From: Anisakis pegreffii | Taxonomy: Eukaryota; Nematoda; Chromadorea; Rhabditida; Anisakidae | Length of the DNA: 64,000 nucleotides | Assembly: GCA_035041965.1 (NCBI GenBank) | Contig: JAPYMA010001918.1 | Location: 1 to 64,000 of the forward strand | Reading direction: 5' to 3' | Shown here: positions 25,250 through 36,231 of the stretch, piece after piece | Position numbering within the stretch: position 1 is the first letter of the stretch | How the letters are laid out: every line of letters begins with the position of its first letter | Made by a program: the position numbers and the translations under genes | The notes under the pieces: model-generated | What the model was told of the DNA's origin: nothing | Seen by the model: only the letters and a program-made list of their open reading frames with translations | Databases searched by the model: none

Positions 25250-27421
25250 AGTGCCGATATACGCTAGTTTGAGGGCGATAGCTTGATTCTGAACGGTTTC
25301 GAATTACGGCATGATCTGGTGTGAGATCAGGGCTGATCATATTGACATATGAAGATCAATTGTATGAACTATTGGAGGGTCTCTCAAAACTCGAAGCAGA
25401 ACATTTTCAACTTCATACGATGGAGTAATATCACGTCTAGATGGAATCGAGGAATTAAATGAATAAATTACTTCGATAAAACAACACAATAATCGTTTTG
25501 TTGTGCAATTAACAGGCAATTTTAACTAATTACTAAAATGCACTTCGCTACAATACAATTTCATTACAGAAATAAATGCTTTCTTCAGTTACTCGTAATA
25601 CTGTTATAGTAAGTAAATGAATGATTCCTCAACTCTGAATCATGTGAGCAAATAGGTTATAAGGATTTATGATCATTCAGTTATATGAATTGAATAATAA
25701 TTGATAATGAAAAATTAATTGAGCTTCAATCGTTAGAGAATAAAATAGAATCAAATGGAATAAGTCATAGGAACAATAGGATCGGATTGAATAATCATGG
25801 AAGTAATAATAGAATAAAGATGTTAAATCAACTATCGAAGCGTTGATCGCTTTCTCGCGGATTTACTTTATCCACCCAAATAGGATAACAACGTCACCTA
25901 ATTCGGCGGCCACTCCCACAAAATCTAATTTTCATGATGCTTATCGCATTAATTTGTGTGATTGCGCACATTTTGCGGTATATGGTAATCGAGTATACGG
26001 TATTGAACATTCCTCAGTAATTCCATTAGTGCCATTATATTATATTATCAATCACGGATATTTGACCGTGGATTCGATTAAAATGATTCAATTTGAATTG
26101 ATTCAAATACAATGAATCCAAAAAACAAGCGCCCTCCTATCCCAACAACGGCACTGGTTTATTTGATTTGCATTTTGTATCTATTGGTTGGTTGAAAAAC
26201 CCTCATAGATTTTTAATTCACACCTCAAAAATACAATTGTCTTCCTGAATTTTTTCCTGAAATTTTCCTTTTCATCAGTCTGAACTCTCTTCAACCGGAT
26301 AAATTCGTTGAAGGCTGATAGCTGACGACTAGGGCGATTGTTCGCTTGGATGTTTCCCTATCCTTCAGATCCTTTAATCCAGAATTATTGCATCTTATAC
26401 TTTGCCATGCAATTTGATCGCTATTATGACGAGTTTGCTCTCTCTATCTCGCTCGTTTCCGTCATTTTCTCTTGCACCATCTCCACATTGCACTGACTGA
26501 TCTATCACACCGCGCGCACCAACCCGTCAACCAATTAGATGATTGCTTGTTATGCGCTAATACGCTGTACAAGTTTCGACACTACCGTAACCCTTCAGTT
26601 TAATTACGCAATTGATGCCTCTTTAATGTGATTGCATGAATACTAATAGCAAAACAACAACAGTAATAATGATAGAACATGCACTTGACCTTTAGCTTAT
26701 AGTGTGCAGTAATTGATACTAATTTACATTGTACAATCGACATTATATCCGTTTAATGCAGTGTTCTGAATATATTTTATGTAATTTGCATGTATTCTTA
26801 TACATATATACAACTGTACTTGAACCGACTTACTGTTGAGGTTTAGAGTGCTGATTGAATGAATTTGTTTAATTAATCTTCAGCAGAAGATATCATTAGC
26901 TTGTAATTAGACTATAGTGTATGATATCAAAGAATTGCTTATGCGACGTGGAACAGAATCTAATGCCCGATGCCCGTTGAAAACTCTCATCTTTGCTTTG
27001 GAATCTTTTTCGTTGGTGTGATTTAAGAAGGTAGGAGGGGTAAAATTTGTGAAGTGAGATGCAGTTGAGTTTAACATTGTTAATTTGAAGGCGTTGATGC
27101 AAGTTTGCTGATCAGTTGGAAGAATTCAACAACAACAACAACAACAACAGAACGACAAGAATGAGCTGAATTTTTATGTGATTTCATCATTTTATTTGAT
27201 TTATTTGATTTTATTATGAACATAATGATTGTGAACATAATCAGTTCAGTATTCGAAACAATAAACAATCACTAAACAGATAACAACTACCTACAGATAT
27301 TTAAACTGAAAGATATCAATAGAACACCGAAGTCAAATCGTGATAGAAGCACATCCAGATCAAAATGCATAAAATCACAAAAGTGTTTAGTCTGAACACA
27401 TGACTGAGGTTGGCTCAGCAA
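25250..27421. other. Region upstream of ceh-17 and downstream of mrpl-24
   Basis: About 2.2 kb with no supportable gene. The right half is the mrpl-24 3' flank (both genes read leftwards) and the left half the likely ceh-17 promoter. An AAC-type trinucleotide run lies near 27128-27150. Confidence 0.45.
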
Positions 27422-28860
27422 TTAATACCAATAGGTGGGTTTTCTCTTTCGATCTTCTTTGATACCCATCTCGTGCATGATCTCCTCCTCGAAAGACATC
27501 AACTTCGGCACGTACGTCTGCTTCAACACCAAATCTGCTGGTGTATCTTTGCCTTCCACTTCTGCAATTTTCACTTTTTAAATTTCACAATCTCCCAATC
27601 TGGAGTGCGTTTTTCCCCAAACGATTCAAGGCATGCACCGTTACGAAAGAACGTCCTGATTCCTGATTTGAAAGAAGAAGGGTTCCAGATTCCAAAAAAA
27701 TCCCAAAAAAATTCTAACCGATATAATTTTCCGGTTTCAGGTATTCATAAGTAACTGCCGCACGACTCGGTATCGGGATTTCGTAGCCAGATCGTTCACT
27801 GATACGGATGTATTCATCACCCGCGTCGTTCAGAATCCACTTCGCTGTACATGGTTCACTGCAATATCATTATTATTATTATTTATAAAAATACTCAGTA
27901 TTACTACAAATAAATAAACAAATTGTTTACTTATCATTCGGATCAACAAGCATGCAGTGCTGTTTACTTGCGTCAAGTCGCTGCCCTTTCCATCGCATCA
28001 TTTTCTTCAACCCCATTTGCTCGGCATCCTTGATCTCTTCTTCGAGAATCTTTAATAATGATTATTTATTCGTAGCAATAACAATAAATAATAATAATAA
28101 ACAAAATACCGTATGCAATCCATCCACAAAAATGCTGTTGCTCTCCTTGATGACATGCGATACCGTGCCCTGTTTGCCCTTGTCTTTACCTACCATAACT
28201 TGCACGATATCGCCCGGAAATATGGTCCACTCCTCGTCCGGTATACGATTACTCGTTTCATGCCTTACAAATTCATTCATTATTTCAGTAGTTCTAACAT
28301 AACTATGTAAATCGAGAATTTTTCGCGTTTTTTTTCATTAAAAACCTCCCAGCGCTCACCTAATTTCAAAGAATTTCCCGGCCAGTTTTGCCTGATGGTA
28401 CTTATTGGCGCGGGTTAACGTCTTCTGCAACTCTTCCTGTTCCCAGGGTCGTTTCGATCCGGCCACATAATCATCTGGATGCAATCTGCAAACAGTTAAT
28501 TACACTTGTTTTTATCAGCAATCTGAAAAATTCTTTGGCTTAAAACATGAAAAATCTCAATTGGTTGAACAAACACATGAGGTTTGGCATGAGAACGTGT
28601 GAACACTTGCGGAAAACCGAACATTTTAAGCCAATTACCAAAAGATGCGAAAGTTGGGACGAAAAACTTCAAAAAAATGAAATTCAATTCACAAACGTCC
28701 ATCTTGTGATGGCAGGTGCTCCGAAACGATTATCGTAGACTTTCTTGGGCACCACACGTTTCAGCCGATCCACATACTCTTTTGGTATGTGTCGAGCAAA
28801 ATCCAGGTCCGCATAGCTGCGTCGTACTGCACGAACCAGCCGCACACCCGATAAATTCAT
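27422..28860 (-). CDS. mrpl-24: Mitochondrial large-subunit ribosomal protein L24 (uL24m)
   Basis: Six exons, 28697-28860, 28360-28485, 28110-28293, 27931-28049, 27719-27858 and 27422-27561, join to 290 aa. Residues ~120-150 contain a KOW motif: EEWTIFPGDIVQVMVGKDKG then KQGTVSHVI. Further family marks are LVDPND after the KOW domain, a TYVPKLMSFEEEIMHEMGI segment and the terminal PTYWY (human ends VYWY). The N-terminus is short and basic (RLVRAVRRSYADLDFARH), suiting import. The protein binds early in assembly of the mitochondrial large subunit. Its N-terminal half is longer than in human MRPL24. Exon 4 uses a TTAAAG acceptor fixed by phase and conservation. Confidence 0.95.
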
Positions 28861-30466
28861 CTTTTTTCCGAACGAGCGGAATTTCTCAACAAAAATTCCA
28901 ATTCGTCGACTGAAACCCCTTGTTGTTGTGAGTTGATTCAGGGAGTTTCGGTGTTTTTATTCATATGCAATCAAGCAACCTCGCTGAATCGTAAGCAGTC
29001 ACTCGACTCATCGACCAGACTCTGTCTGAGGTGTTGCCCAATCAAAATATGAACGAAACAAAGAAATATTTACGAATATATCAGAGAATACAGTACACTC
29101 TTGATCGTTTACGGTACGTTGATGGGCAAATGGCAAACTGCAAATTCAACGGACCGATTGAAGTATTTATTTTCTCAATAAAACTGGTCCAATAATAATA
29201 ATAAAGTAATCTTATATTGAAAGTATTTATGAAAGGAAGCAATGAAGCATCTCTGCATACGCTTTGCTTTGGCCCCACCACTCAGGCCTCAGCATGAATC
29301 TGGACAGGACAGATCTCCAAGGTCAACCCCAAGGCAGGCAGGTTTCAACAGGCTAACAGCAAGCTCCGAGTGAACCTCAAACAAAGGCAACGGTAAACGC
29401 TCGCAACTTGGGATTGATGCATAGCCCGGTCTTCATAAATACAACATAATGACAATGGCAACGAGAACACAAACAATAAGGATTCGTCAGTTTGATGAAG
29501 ATCAGCAAGATTGAATGCCTTCTTGCAAGCAATCAACAAACAAGCCATTGAACTTCAACAGATATCACAGATTTACTTCTTTTTCCGGAAAATAGAAAAC
29601 ATTGAACGCATACACAATAATGGGTACAAGAACGATTGATTGAAACAGATCGGTGAGAGGAATATTCATTAACGAAGTAATGATTCGGAATGGAAACAAA
29701 AACAAATTTTCGAGACAAAAATTGAGAAAATAAAAATGAAAAACACTTTCAATGAAACAAATGATTTCAATGACAAAGAAATACATCGAACGGAGGCATC
29801 TTAAGAGACATAAATGCGCCGTAAGGGCATTGAATTGGTCGAGTAAAAACAAATCCCAAGCGAATATCCACAAGGTGAAGACAAATTCCGTACCGGTTTC
29901 ATTCACAAACCGTTAACACATCTTATCATGGCTTACACGAAATCATCAGAGCCGTGACAGCCAGCAATAATAACGATATTAATGATAATAATAATAACAA
30001 AATGAATAACTATCAGAAATAAGCACGAACACACAATCTAAACTCAGATTAATGAAATTTGATTTAAGTTCACCAAAATTTGATTTCAGTTTTGACGTTG
30101 AATCGAAATAGACACACAACGCAATGCAATATTATATGCTGAAATAATATTGAGATGACCAAATGGCACAACGAACAACAGTACAAGAACGATACACGGA
30201 ACGATCAAATACAAAAACATCAATCATCTCTAGATCAACTAGATCAACTGTGTACATTGATCATATACAGTAACAACACAAATGCACAATAGTAATTATG
30301 ACAATGCTCGTAAGTGGCCCAGTCCTTCCCGACCCGACATATAAAGCATAGTTGTGGTTATTTGTTCGAAGATGTACAGTAATATGAGTGCTAATAATGA
30401 ATCAACACAATAATAATCAACGCAATAAATATCACAAGTCATTAAAACAACTTCAATCGATCACTA
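28861..30466. other. Region between ZIP11 3' end and mrpl-24 start
   Basis: 1.6 kb without a confident gene. It should include the mrpl-24 promoter and ZIP11 3' UTR. A Phe/Leu-rich minus frame at 29565-29906 (113 codons from an ATG) could be a small membrane protein but has no homologue that I recognise and no splice support. Confidence 0.4.
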
Positions 30467-33400
30467 CTACCCAAGTCCCACATCCATGGACATCATCACA
30501 ATGAATCCAATAATCGCGCCCAATGAAGCCAACTTGCCATTGCCGTTCCTCTGTGCTTCCGGTATAATGTCATCCACCACCACATAGATCATCGCGCCTG
30601 CAGCGAAACTCAGCGCGTACGGTAGCACAGGCTCCATCAGTATCACCGCTGCCGCACCACCCAGCGCAGCCACCGGCTCTACCATTCCTAAACAGTTCTT
30701 TTGGTGAGGAAATTCTCAAAATTTTCACACCATTTCAGAAGATTCAAACAAATATTTTCTTACTCTCTGAACACTGAAAAAGTTACGAAAACTTGCAAAT
30801 GCAAATGTCAGATATCATTAGTGCCCAATTTTGAGTTAACAAATAACTCATGGTAGGCGGAAGAGATATCCGCTTATGCTTTACCAAGACTTCGGCCCCA
30901 TTGACCACGTTCAGTGCCAACGGGAATTTGACATCTTGGTTCTTACAGGCACTGAACTCTACACCTCGTTTGAACGAATCTACCTCCTTACCACTGCGCT
31001 ATTGATGCACTACCGAATTGTTGAAATTTTTTCGTAGCTTGAACATTGATTTGATGATAGTGAGCAAAATTCAGTGATCCTCCCCCAAAAAAATAAATCT
31101 TGTGGCCCCATATTTCTCATGCAATCCCTCACCCCTCTCGGAGAACTCCTCAAACTTCTGGAGATCCCCTACGGGTATTGGCGAGAGTGCACGCGATATA
31201 CTGACCTGAAAGTTGACCATATATGAAGGATTTGAATTTGCTGTGACCAAACGCAGCCAACGGCAACGATACTGCAAGACCCTCTGGGAAATTCTGCAGT
31301 CCAATGCCGAGCGCTAAATTAAAAGCTGACTCAAATGTTGCTTTCGGGGCTTTGCCAATCGATCCTGAAACAAACACGACCTCATCACCATATCCACAAG
31401 TGGACAATAATGATAACTGATGGTTTTTCGATAATGAGGGTGGTTTTTATTTTTTGATGAGGATGAACAAGGCGATGAGCATGTTTCTTTTCTGCATTTA
31501 ATTCCAGCTCATTTGAATTTTGTTTGAGGAGAATGAAATAAAAATGTTTTGGTACATATGACGTGTGCCAATACAACCTACCAAATGCTACACCGACCGC
31601 TAAACCTTCCGGAATGTTGTGCACAGTAACGGCAACAATCAACAACATGATACGTCGCCATGAAATCGCTGCAATTAGATCTTTCTCCTTTTGGGTGGCT
31701 CGTTTATTATTGTAGGCCGCATTCAGTTGAACATCACCCCCTGACGATGAATTACTACTGAATATTGTTGTGGTGACAATATCACTCGATTCCACATCAC
31801 ACAAACGTGCCGTCGACGACTCTGGTGGTACCATCAGAATTTGCTTTTGATTTCTCGAAGAAGATGACGGGGATGGCTTCTTCCTGCATTTGGTTTCAGG
31901 TCATCATCATTCCGTTTGAGGAGAATGAAATAAAAATGCTTTGGCGATACATATGATGAGTGCTATTATTGATGCTGCTGCTGCTGGTAAAACTGCTTTC
32001 ACTTCATAGTGATTGCTGGTTGTGGTGTTGAGAGGTGGACGGGGAATAAATCATTTTGTATGTGTTAGGAGGATTGTATTCGAGTTTTTATTCGGTACCA
32101 CAAGGGCATGCGAGATGCAGGAGAAGTTTGAGAAGAAATCACGAGGAAATCCGAATGACTGAGAGAAAGTAGTCAAGATTTGATTTGAACTGGGCGGAAA
32201 TGATCACAGATCACAAAAGATTTCAACTCGACTCGAAAAACTTTTTCTTTTTGGATTTTCAGTTGAAGAACAATGAATCGACTTCACTTCGACAAATAAA
32301 ACCCATTGGGGATTGACAAAAGCGTGCACAGAGTGAGAAGAAAAGCGAACTGATCAAATTATTTCATTGTAGAAGAAGTAAAAAGCAGCAAGAAAATGAT
32401 AGAATGAATAATCCCCGAAAAAAGTTTTGTGCTTGTGTGTGTTTTGTGTGGATGAATATAGAAGCAAAACAGATGCTGGAATGTAGATGGTGAGCCACCT
32501 CTGCTGGGTGGTTCGTTTGCGAAGAGTGTTCGTGGTGGTATTGGTGTCGTAGAGAGCGGTTGTGGTCACCGAAGTAGAGCTAGTTCTGTTGGGATGGAAA
32601 GAAGGATTTTTCTGATTCTGTTTCTCATTAGTATCATTTTCATGATTTTCACTATTTCCATACCGTTGTTCCTCATTATCATCACCCATATCATCATCAT
32701 CACTTTTTTCCACTAACATTGATCGTTTTTCATCAACAATTCCAGTTTTCATCTCATTTTCCTTCATCAAATCATTCTTCTCATAAGCTTTATTGTCATT
32801 ATTCTCTGTTGTTTGTGCGATTGTTACCGTGGGATCATCGCTTAACAAATCCACCACGGACATTTCGGCCAGAACGCATCTGAAATGAAATCTTTCTCTT
32901 TGATTAAAATGAATGCAAAGAATGATTCTGTGATTGTGTTGTGCTTGATGTTAATATTTTCACGAAATGACGAGAATCCACCTTGCATGATGTTTGTTAT
33001 TTTCTGAGTGAGGAAATGAAAATTCCACACTGGAATGCGTGAAAATTTAAAAGAGAGCAAGGCGATGATGTTGAAAAAAAAACCAACTCAGGCATAATAC
33101 GATCAGCCAAACAGACAAACGCTGATCCGGCTGCAAATCCCACTGCAACCGGAATAAAAGCCAAAGCACCCATAGTAGCCTCAGAGATCTCAATAGCTGG
33201 TGCCAATAAACTCCAGAATGATGCAGCGGTCATTACGCCGGCCGCAAAACCCAAACTTACATCTAAAAATCCGGTTTTTCACATGAATTTTTTACATTTT
33301 TCATACTTGCCGAATGTGAATTTCTTTTGGGATTTCTTTCTTTTTCCAGGAATTGCTTAAGAACAAGCAAACTACCGAGCAGTTTCTTGCTGTGTGGTGG

Positions 33401-33496
33401 TAGAAAGAAGACAACCGCAGCGCCCAGGGCTGTAACACCCCATGTGAACATGGACGCAACGAACGCTTGGAATATCGGACCATTATCGCGGATCAT
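30467..33496 (-). CDS. SLC39A11: ZIP11-type zinc transporter (SLC39A11)
   Basis: Six exons, 33376-33496, 33088-33262, 32499-32879, 31582-31883, 31206-31364 and 30467-30687, join to 452 aa (human 342). The start is TM1 ([20 protein letters not shown]). Then come [20 protein letters not shown], the metal-site helix [17 protein letters not shown], the partner helix [16 protein letters not shown] and the terminal [20 protein letters not shown] with [14 protein letters not shown]. This is the GufA/ZIP11 subfamily, which moves Zn2+ (and possibly Cu) across Golgi or nuclear membranes. The extra length comes from exon 3, a ~125-residue hydrophilic Asp/Glu/Asn/Thr-rich loop between TM3 and TM4 that I would not expect to be conserved. 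Intron 5 carries a tRNA-derived element, and introns 3 and 4 share sequence. Confidence 0.95.
30821..31015 (-). repeat. tRNA-derived (SINE-like) element in ZIP11 intron 5
   Basis: Read on the minus strand, TAGCGCAGTGG (31001-30991) matches the tRNA A-box consensus TGGCNNAGTGG at ten of eleven positions. A weaker B-box-like AGTTCAGTGCC follows about 40 bases on. The downstream body has further self-complementary pieces, including GTTCAGTGCC/GGCACTGAAC and GAGTTA/TAACTC. No cloverleaf with proper stems forms, so it is not called as a tRNA gene. A pol III retroposon is the best reading. Confidence 0.5.
31491..31572. repeat. Intron-intron duplication in ZIP11, copy 1 (intron 4)
   Basis: The sequence around GAGGAGAATGAAATAAAAATG and TACATATGA, with an upstream TGCATTT, is repeated at 31882-31965. 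Copy 2 spans the real acceptor (AAATGCAG on the minus strand) of exon 4. Copy 1 keeps the same AAATGCAG inside intron 4, so it mimics a 3' splice site. Confidence 0.8.
31882..31965. repeat. Intron-intron duplication in ZIP11, copy 2 (end of intron 3)
   Basis: Partner of 31491-31572. This copy is the genuine 3' end of intron 3 and the first bases of exon 4. Confidence 0.8.
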
Positions 33497-34454
33497 GTTC
33501 TTTTCATTAGCACAAACCTTGACAATTCATAAAACAAAACCTGCCTGAAATATTTATAATAACATTAATCACGCATTACATCAAAATGTGCTAAATCAGT
33601 GTATTAACTATCAACAGTTTCCATACAGTGCGAGTAAAAGCTCGATAACGAAACAACACCGTGAACAAATGGAATATCTCAAAGAGTTTAAGCCAGGTAA
33701 AGTGTTCCATCGAAACAATATCAGTCTAGAACAGACCTGTCCTGTCTGAGAGCTCTTCAAAACAGCGTTATAAATTAACTGAACATATCAACAGAGCAAC
33801 GATACAATCTCATAAATGAGTTAATCTGATAAAATCCAAGTTTAATTGTGGAGATATAATGATTATTTCGATGTTTGATAGTGCTGAATTTTATGATTTT
33901 CACGTGGATAACGTATGATTATTCGTTAAGCACGAACACATGGGAAGTGTAGTCTTTACGAAACTTGCCTTGCACAATACAGCATAATAAAGAGAAATAT
34001 ATCGATGCATTCAACTACCTGTTATTAACTGAATCATTCCATCGGTATAACTCGGTTGTGTGAATTTCAAATAAGGATGTTTAAAGAATTATTTCAATCG
34101 GCAATTGAGGATTTGAAACACAAGAGAAAATTTGCAAAAATTTATGATATATTCAAACTTATACGCTCGCTATTGACATTACAACAGAAAGAAGGCCGTG
34201 TGGGTGGTAAACTTCGCGTGATGTTCGTAACAGAGTTGATAGCGTGTTAGCAAAAGACGACGACGGATTTATTAATAATGTTTGTAGTTCGTTGATACTT
34301 TAGATGTTGGTTGTTCCGGTTCCGTAAGCCTGGTCTTAGCCTTACCAAGCGCTCGAATTTGGTCGTTGATTGCGTTGAACGGCAGCAGCAAAATGCGACG
34401 TTATTCTCGTGAAATGATAATAATTTCTCTTTGCAGGTGAACAACAAAAGAAAA
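33497..34454. other. Divergent promoter region between ZIP11 and ATP synthase F6
   Basis: About 960 bp between two genes transcribed away from each other. A TTTGCAG acceptor at 34432-34438 lies 16 bases before the F6 start and is either the end of a 5' UTR intron or a spliced-leader site. A 57-codon plus frame starting near 34077 has no recognised product. Confidence 0.45.
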
Positions 34455-35261
34455 ATGTTTCGTGGTGCCATAACGCAATCCGTACGTAGCATCAGCTCTA
34501 CACGAGCCGTACTCAAAGAACAAGACCTCATACAGGCGGTATTTTTACGAAAAATTCGCGAATATGCAGCGAAACAGAAGGCTGCCGGTGGAAAATTGGT
34601 CGATTCCAATGCAGATGTTAGTGTTTCTCTTGAAATTTAGTCAGCTAAAAATCTCAGTTCTGAATCGGAATGTAAGCCAACGTCTCAGAATTAACACAGT
34701 TCTCTGTCAGAGATTCTTTCACCAGGATTAAAATTCACGATAGAAATCCTGTCCGAAACGACACAGCAGAACAGAATGTTCGAAAGCAGTTTGAAAGCAA
34801 CTAAAGTAAATTTATGTATGTATGAATGGATCAGTTTGAAAGAAATGAGTAATGATGTAAATGAAGGTGAAACAGAAGTAAAAAAAACTGAATCAAATTC
34901 TGAATCAGAAACTGTAAAAATTCCACTAATTCTCAGCAATTTCATGAACTATTTATGCGAATTTTAGGTAGAACGTTCACTGGATGATGAACTGCACCGT
35001 CTGGCGACGAAATTCCATTTGGATGTGGCAGCCGTCCGTGAACTGCCCACAATGTTCAAGGAACCTGAAGTGGAGAGTGCAGTGGGAATCGCTTTAGAAG
35101 GGCGTAAGCTGTCTGAGCTGAAGGCTGAAGTGGCGGACGAGATCACCAAATACAAAGCCGAGCAACGAGCCAAGAAAGCCGAAGAAGAGGCCAGACGGAT
35201 GGCTCTGCAGCAGCAAACGTCCAAGAGCGATACAACAGCACCTCAACCGTCAATTGCCTAA
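34455..35261 (+). CDS. atp-4: ATP synthase-coupling factor 6, mitochondrial
   Basis: Two exons, 34455-34616 and 34968-35261, give 151 aa. The first ~20 residues (MFRGAITQSVRSISSTRAVL) have the Arg/Ser composition of a mitochondrial presequence with an RSISSTRA-type cleavage region. The mature part has KEQDLIQAVFLRKIREYAAK followed by a GGKLVDSN segment, aligning with the KELDPIQKLFVDKIREY...GGPVD core of F6. The C-terminal half is an extended charged helix (ELKAEVADEITKYKAEQ...) longer than in vertebrates, as in other nematodes. F6 is part of the peripheral stalk linking F1 to Fo in the inner membrane. A TTTGCAG acceptor 16 bases upstream of the ATG suggests a 5' UTR intron or trans-splicing. 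Identification rests on the short core, so it is good but not certain. Confidence 0.85.
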
Positions 35262-36231
35262 TCGAGTGCTCGAATCCGATTTCCGATCTGAATTTTGCAC
35301 AAAAATGTCAGTATTTTCAGTGTTTTGACAATGCAAAATTTAGTTTTCGGTCAAATTTATCACTTACTTGCTGATTCGTTGTAAAGGTTATTGCAAAATT
35401 ATGGGATTAGGTTATTACGAATTAACGTGAGGTGCTTTTATAGAAATTATCTTATGGGCGGTTGAAATTTTGAGTGGAACAGGAATTTGAGATAATTTGA
35501 TTGAGAAGAACGATGTGGATACCACCTGTGGGATATTTTGATGCGAAATTTCCGCGGAGACCGTTCGTAAGTGATAAATTTGATTGCAATTAAAGACGAC
35601 TGTAATATTATTTATTAGGTTTCATAGAATACCATTATAATGTTGATACTGTTATTATGATGACAATTATAAATATGATGCAGATTTGTGTGTGTTGTTT
35701 ATGATTGATAACAGACGAGATGTGGTTATATTATACGTAAATGGAATGACATTGTTTCGTGGTACATTTCGCGTGCAAATTTTTATTACATTAGTTGATC
35801 ATTATTGTTGTTTTGTGAATATATGACATTTGCATTCATTATTACATTCAATAGTGAAGAAAGGAATAAATAAGATTTGATTTTAGAAACTGTTTGGAAT
35901 TACAGTTCATAAGACTGAGTCGATACTAACGACATGTTACGAAGAGATAATGCCTCTGCAGTTGGTATTCAATATCTGATCTCCCCGTTAAGCAGTCATC
36001 TGAAGGGGATAAGGTGAGGCGAGATCTTGGAAGAGTGAGATTAAAATTTGGAAAGGAGAGATTTTTGACGTTATGCGGGAAGTTGATTTTGTTTTCGTTC
36101 TTGCTTTAATGGAACCGAAGAGATGAATGCATGGAGTCGGGGAGGGATACTTTTGTTGCTTGCACAATTGAGGAAATGGTTGTTTGGATGAAATGAAGAG
36201 AATTTTGATATGAATTTGTGACAGATCAGAA
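35262..36231. other. Region between atp-4 and DDX10
   Basis: AT-rich, no supportable gene. The GACAGATCAG immediately before the DDX10 ATG is acceptor-like, so DDX10 may also be trans-spliced or have a 5' UTR intron. Confidence 0.4.

Noticed and set aside
29565..29906. 113-codon minus ORF rich in Phe/Leu
   Set aside because: Composition follows the AT-rich sequence, no known motif, no splice or start context beyond an ATG; hydrophobic runs are common in random AT-rich frames.
34077..34250. 57-codon ORF upstream of atp-4
   Set aside because: Looks protein-like but has no recognised homologue and sits in the promoter interval between divergent genes; left uncalled without transcript evidence.
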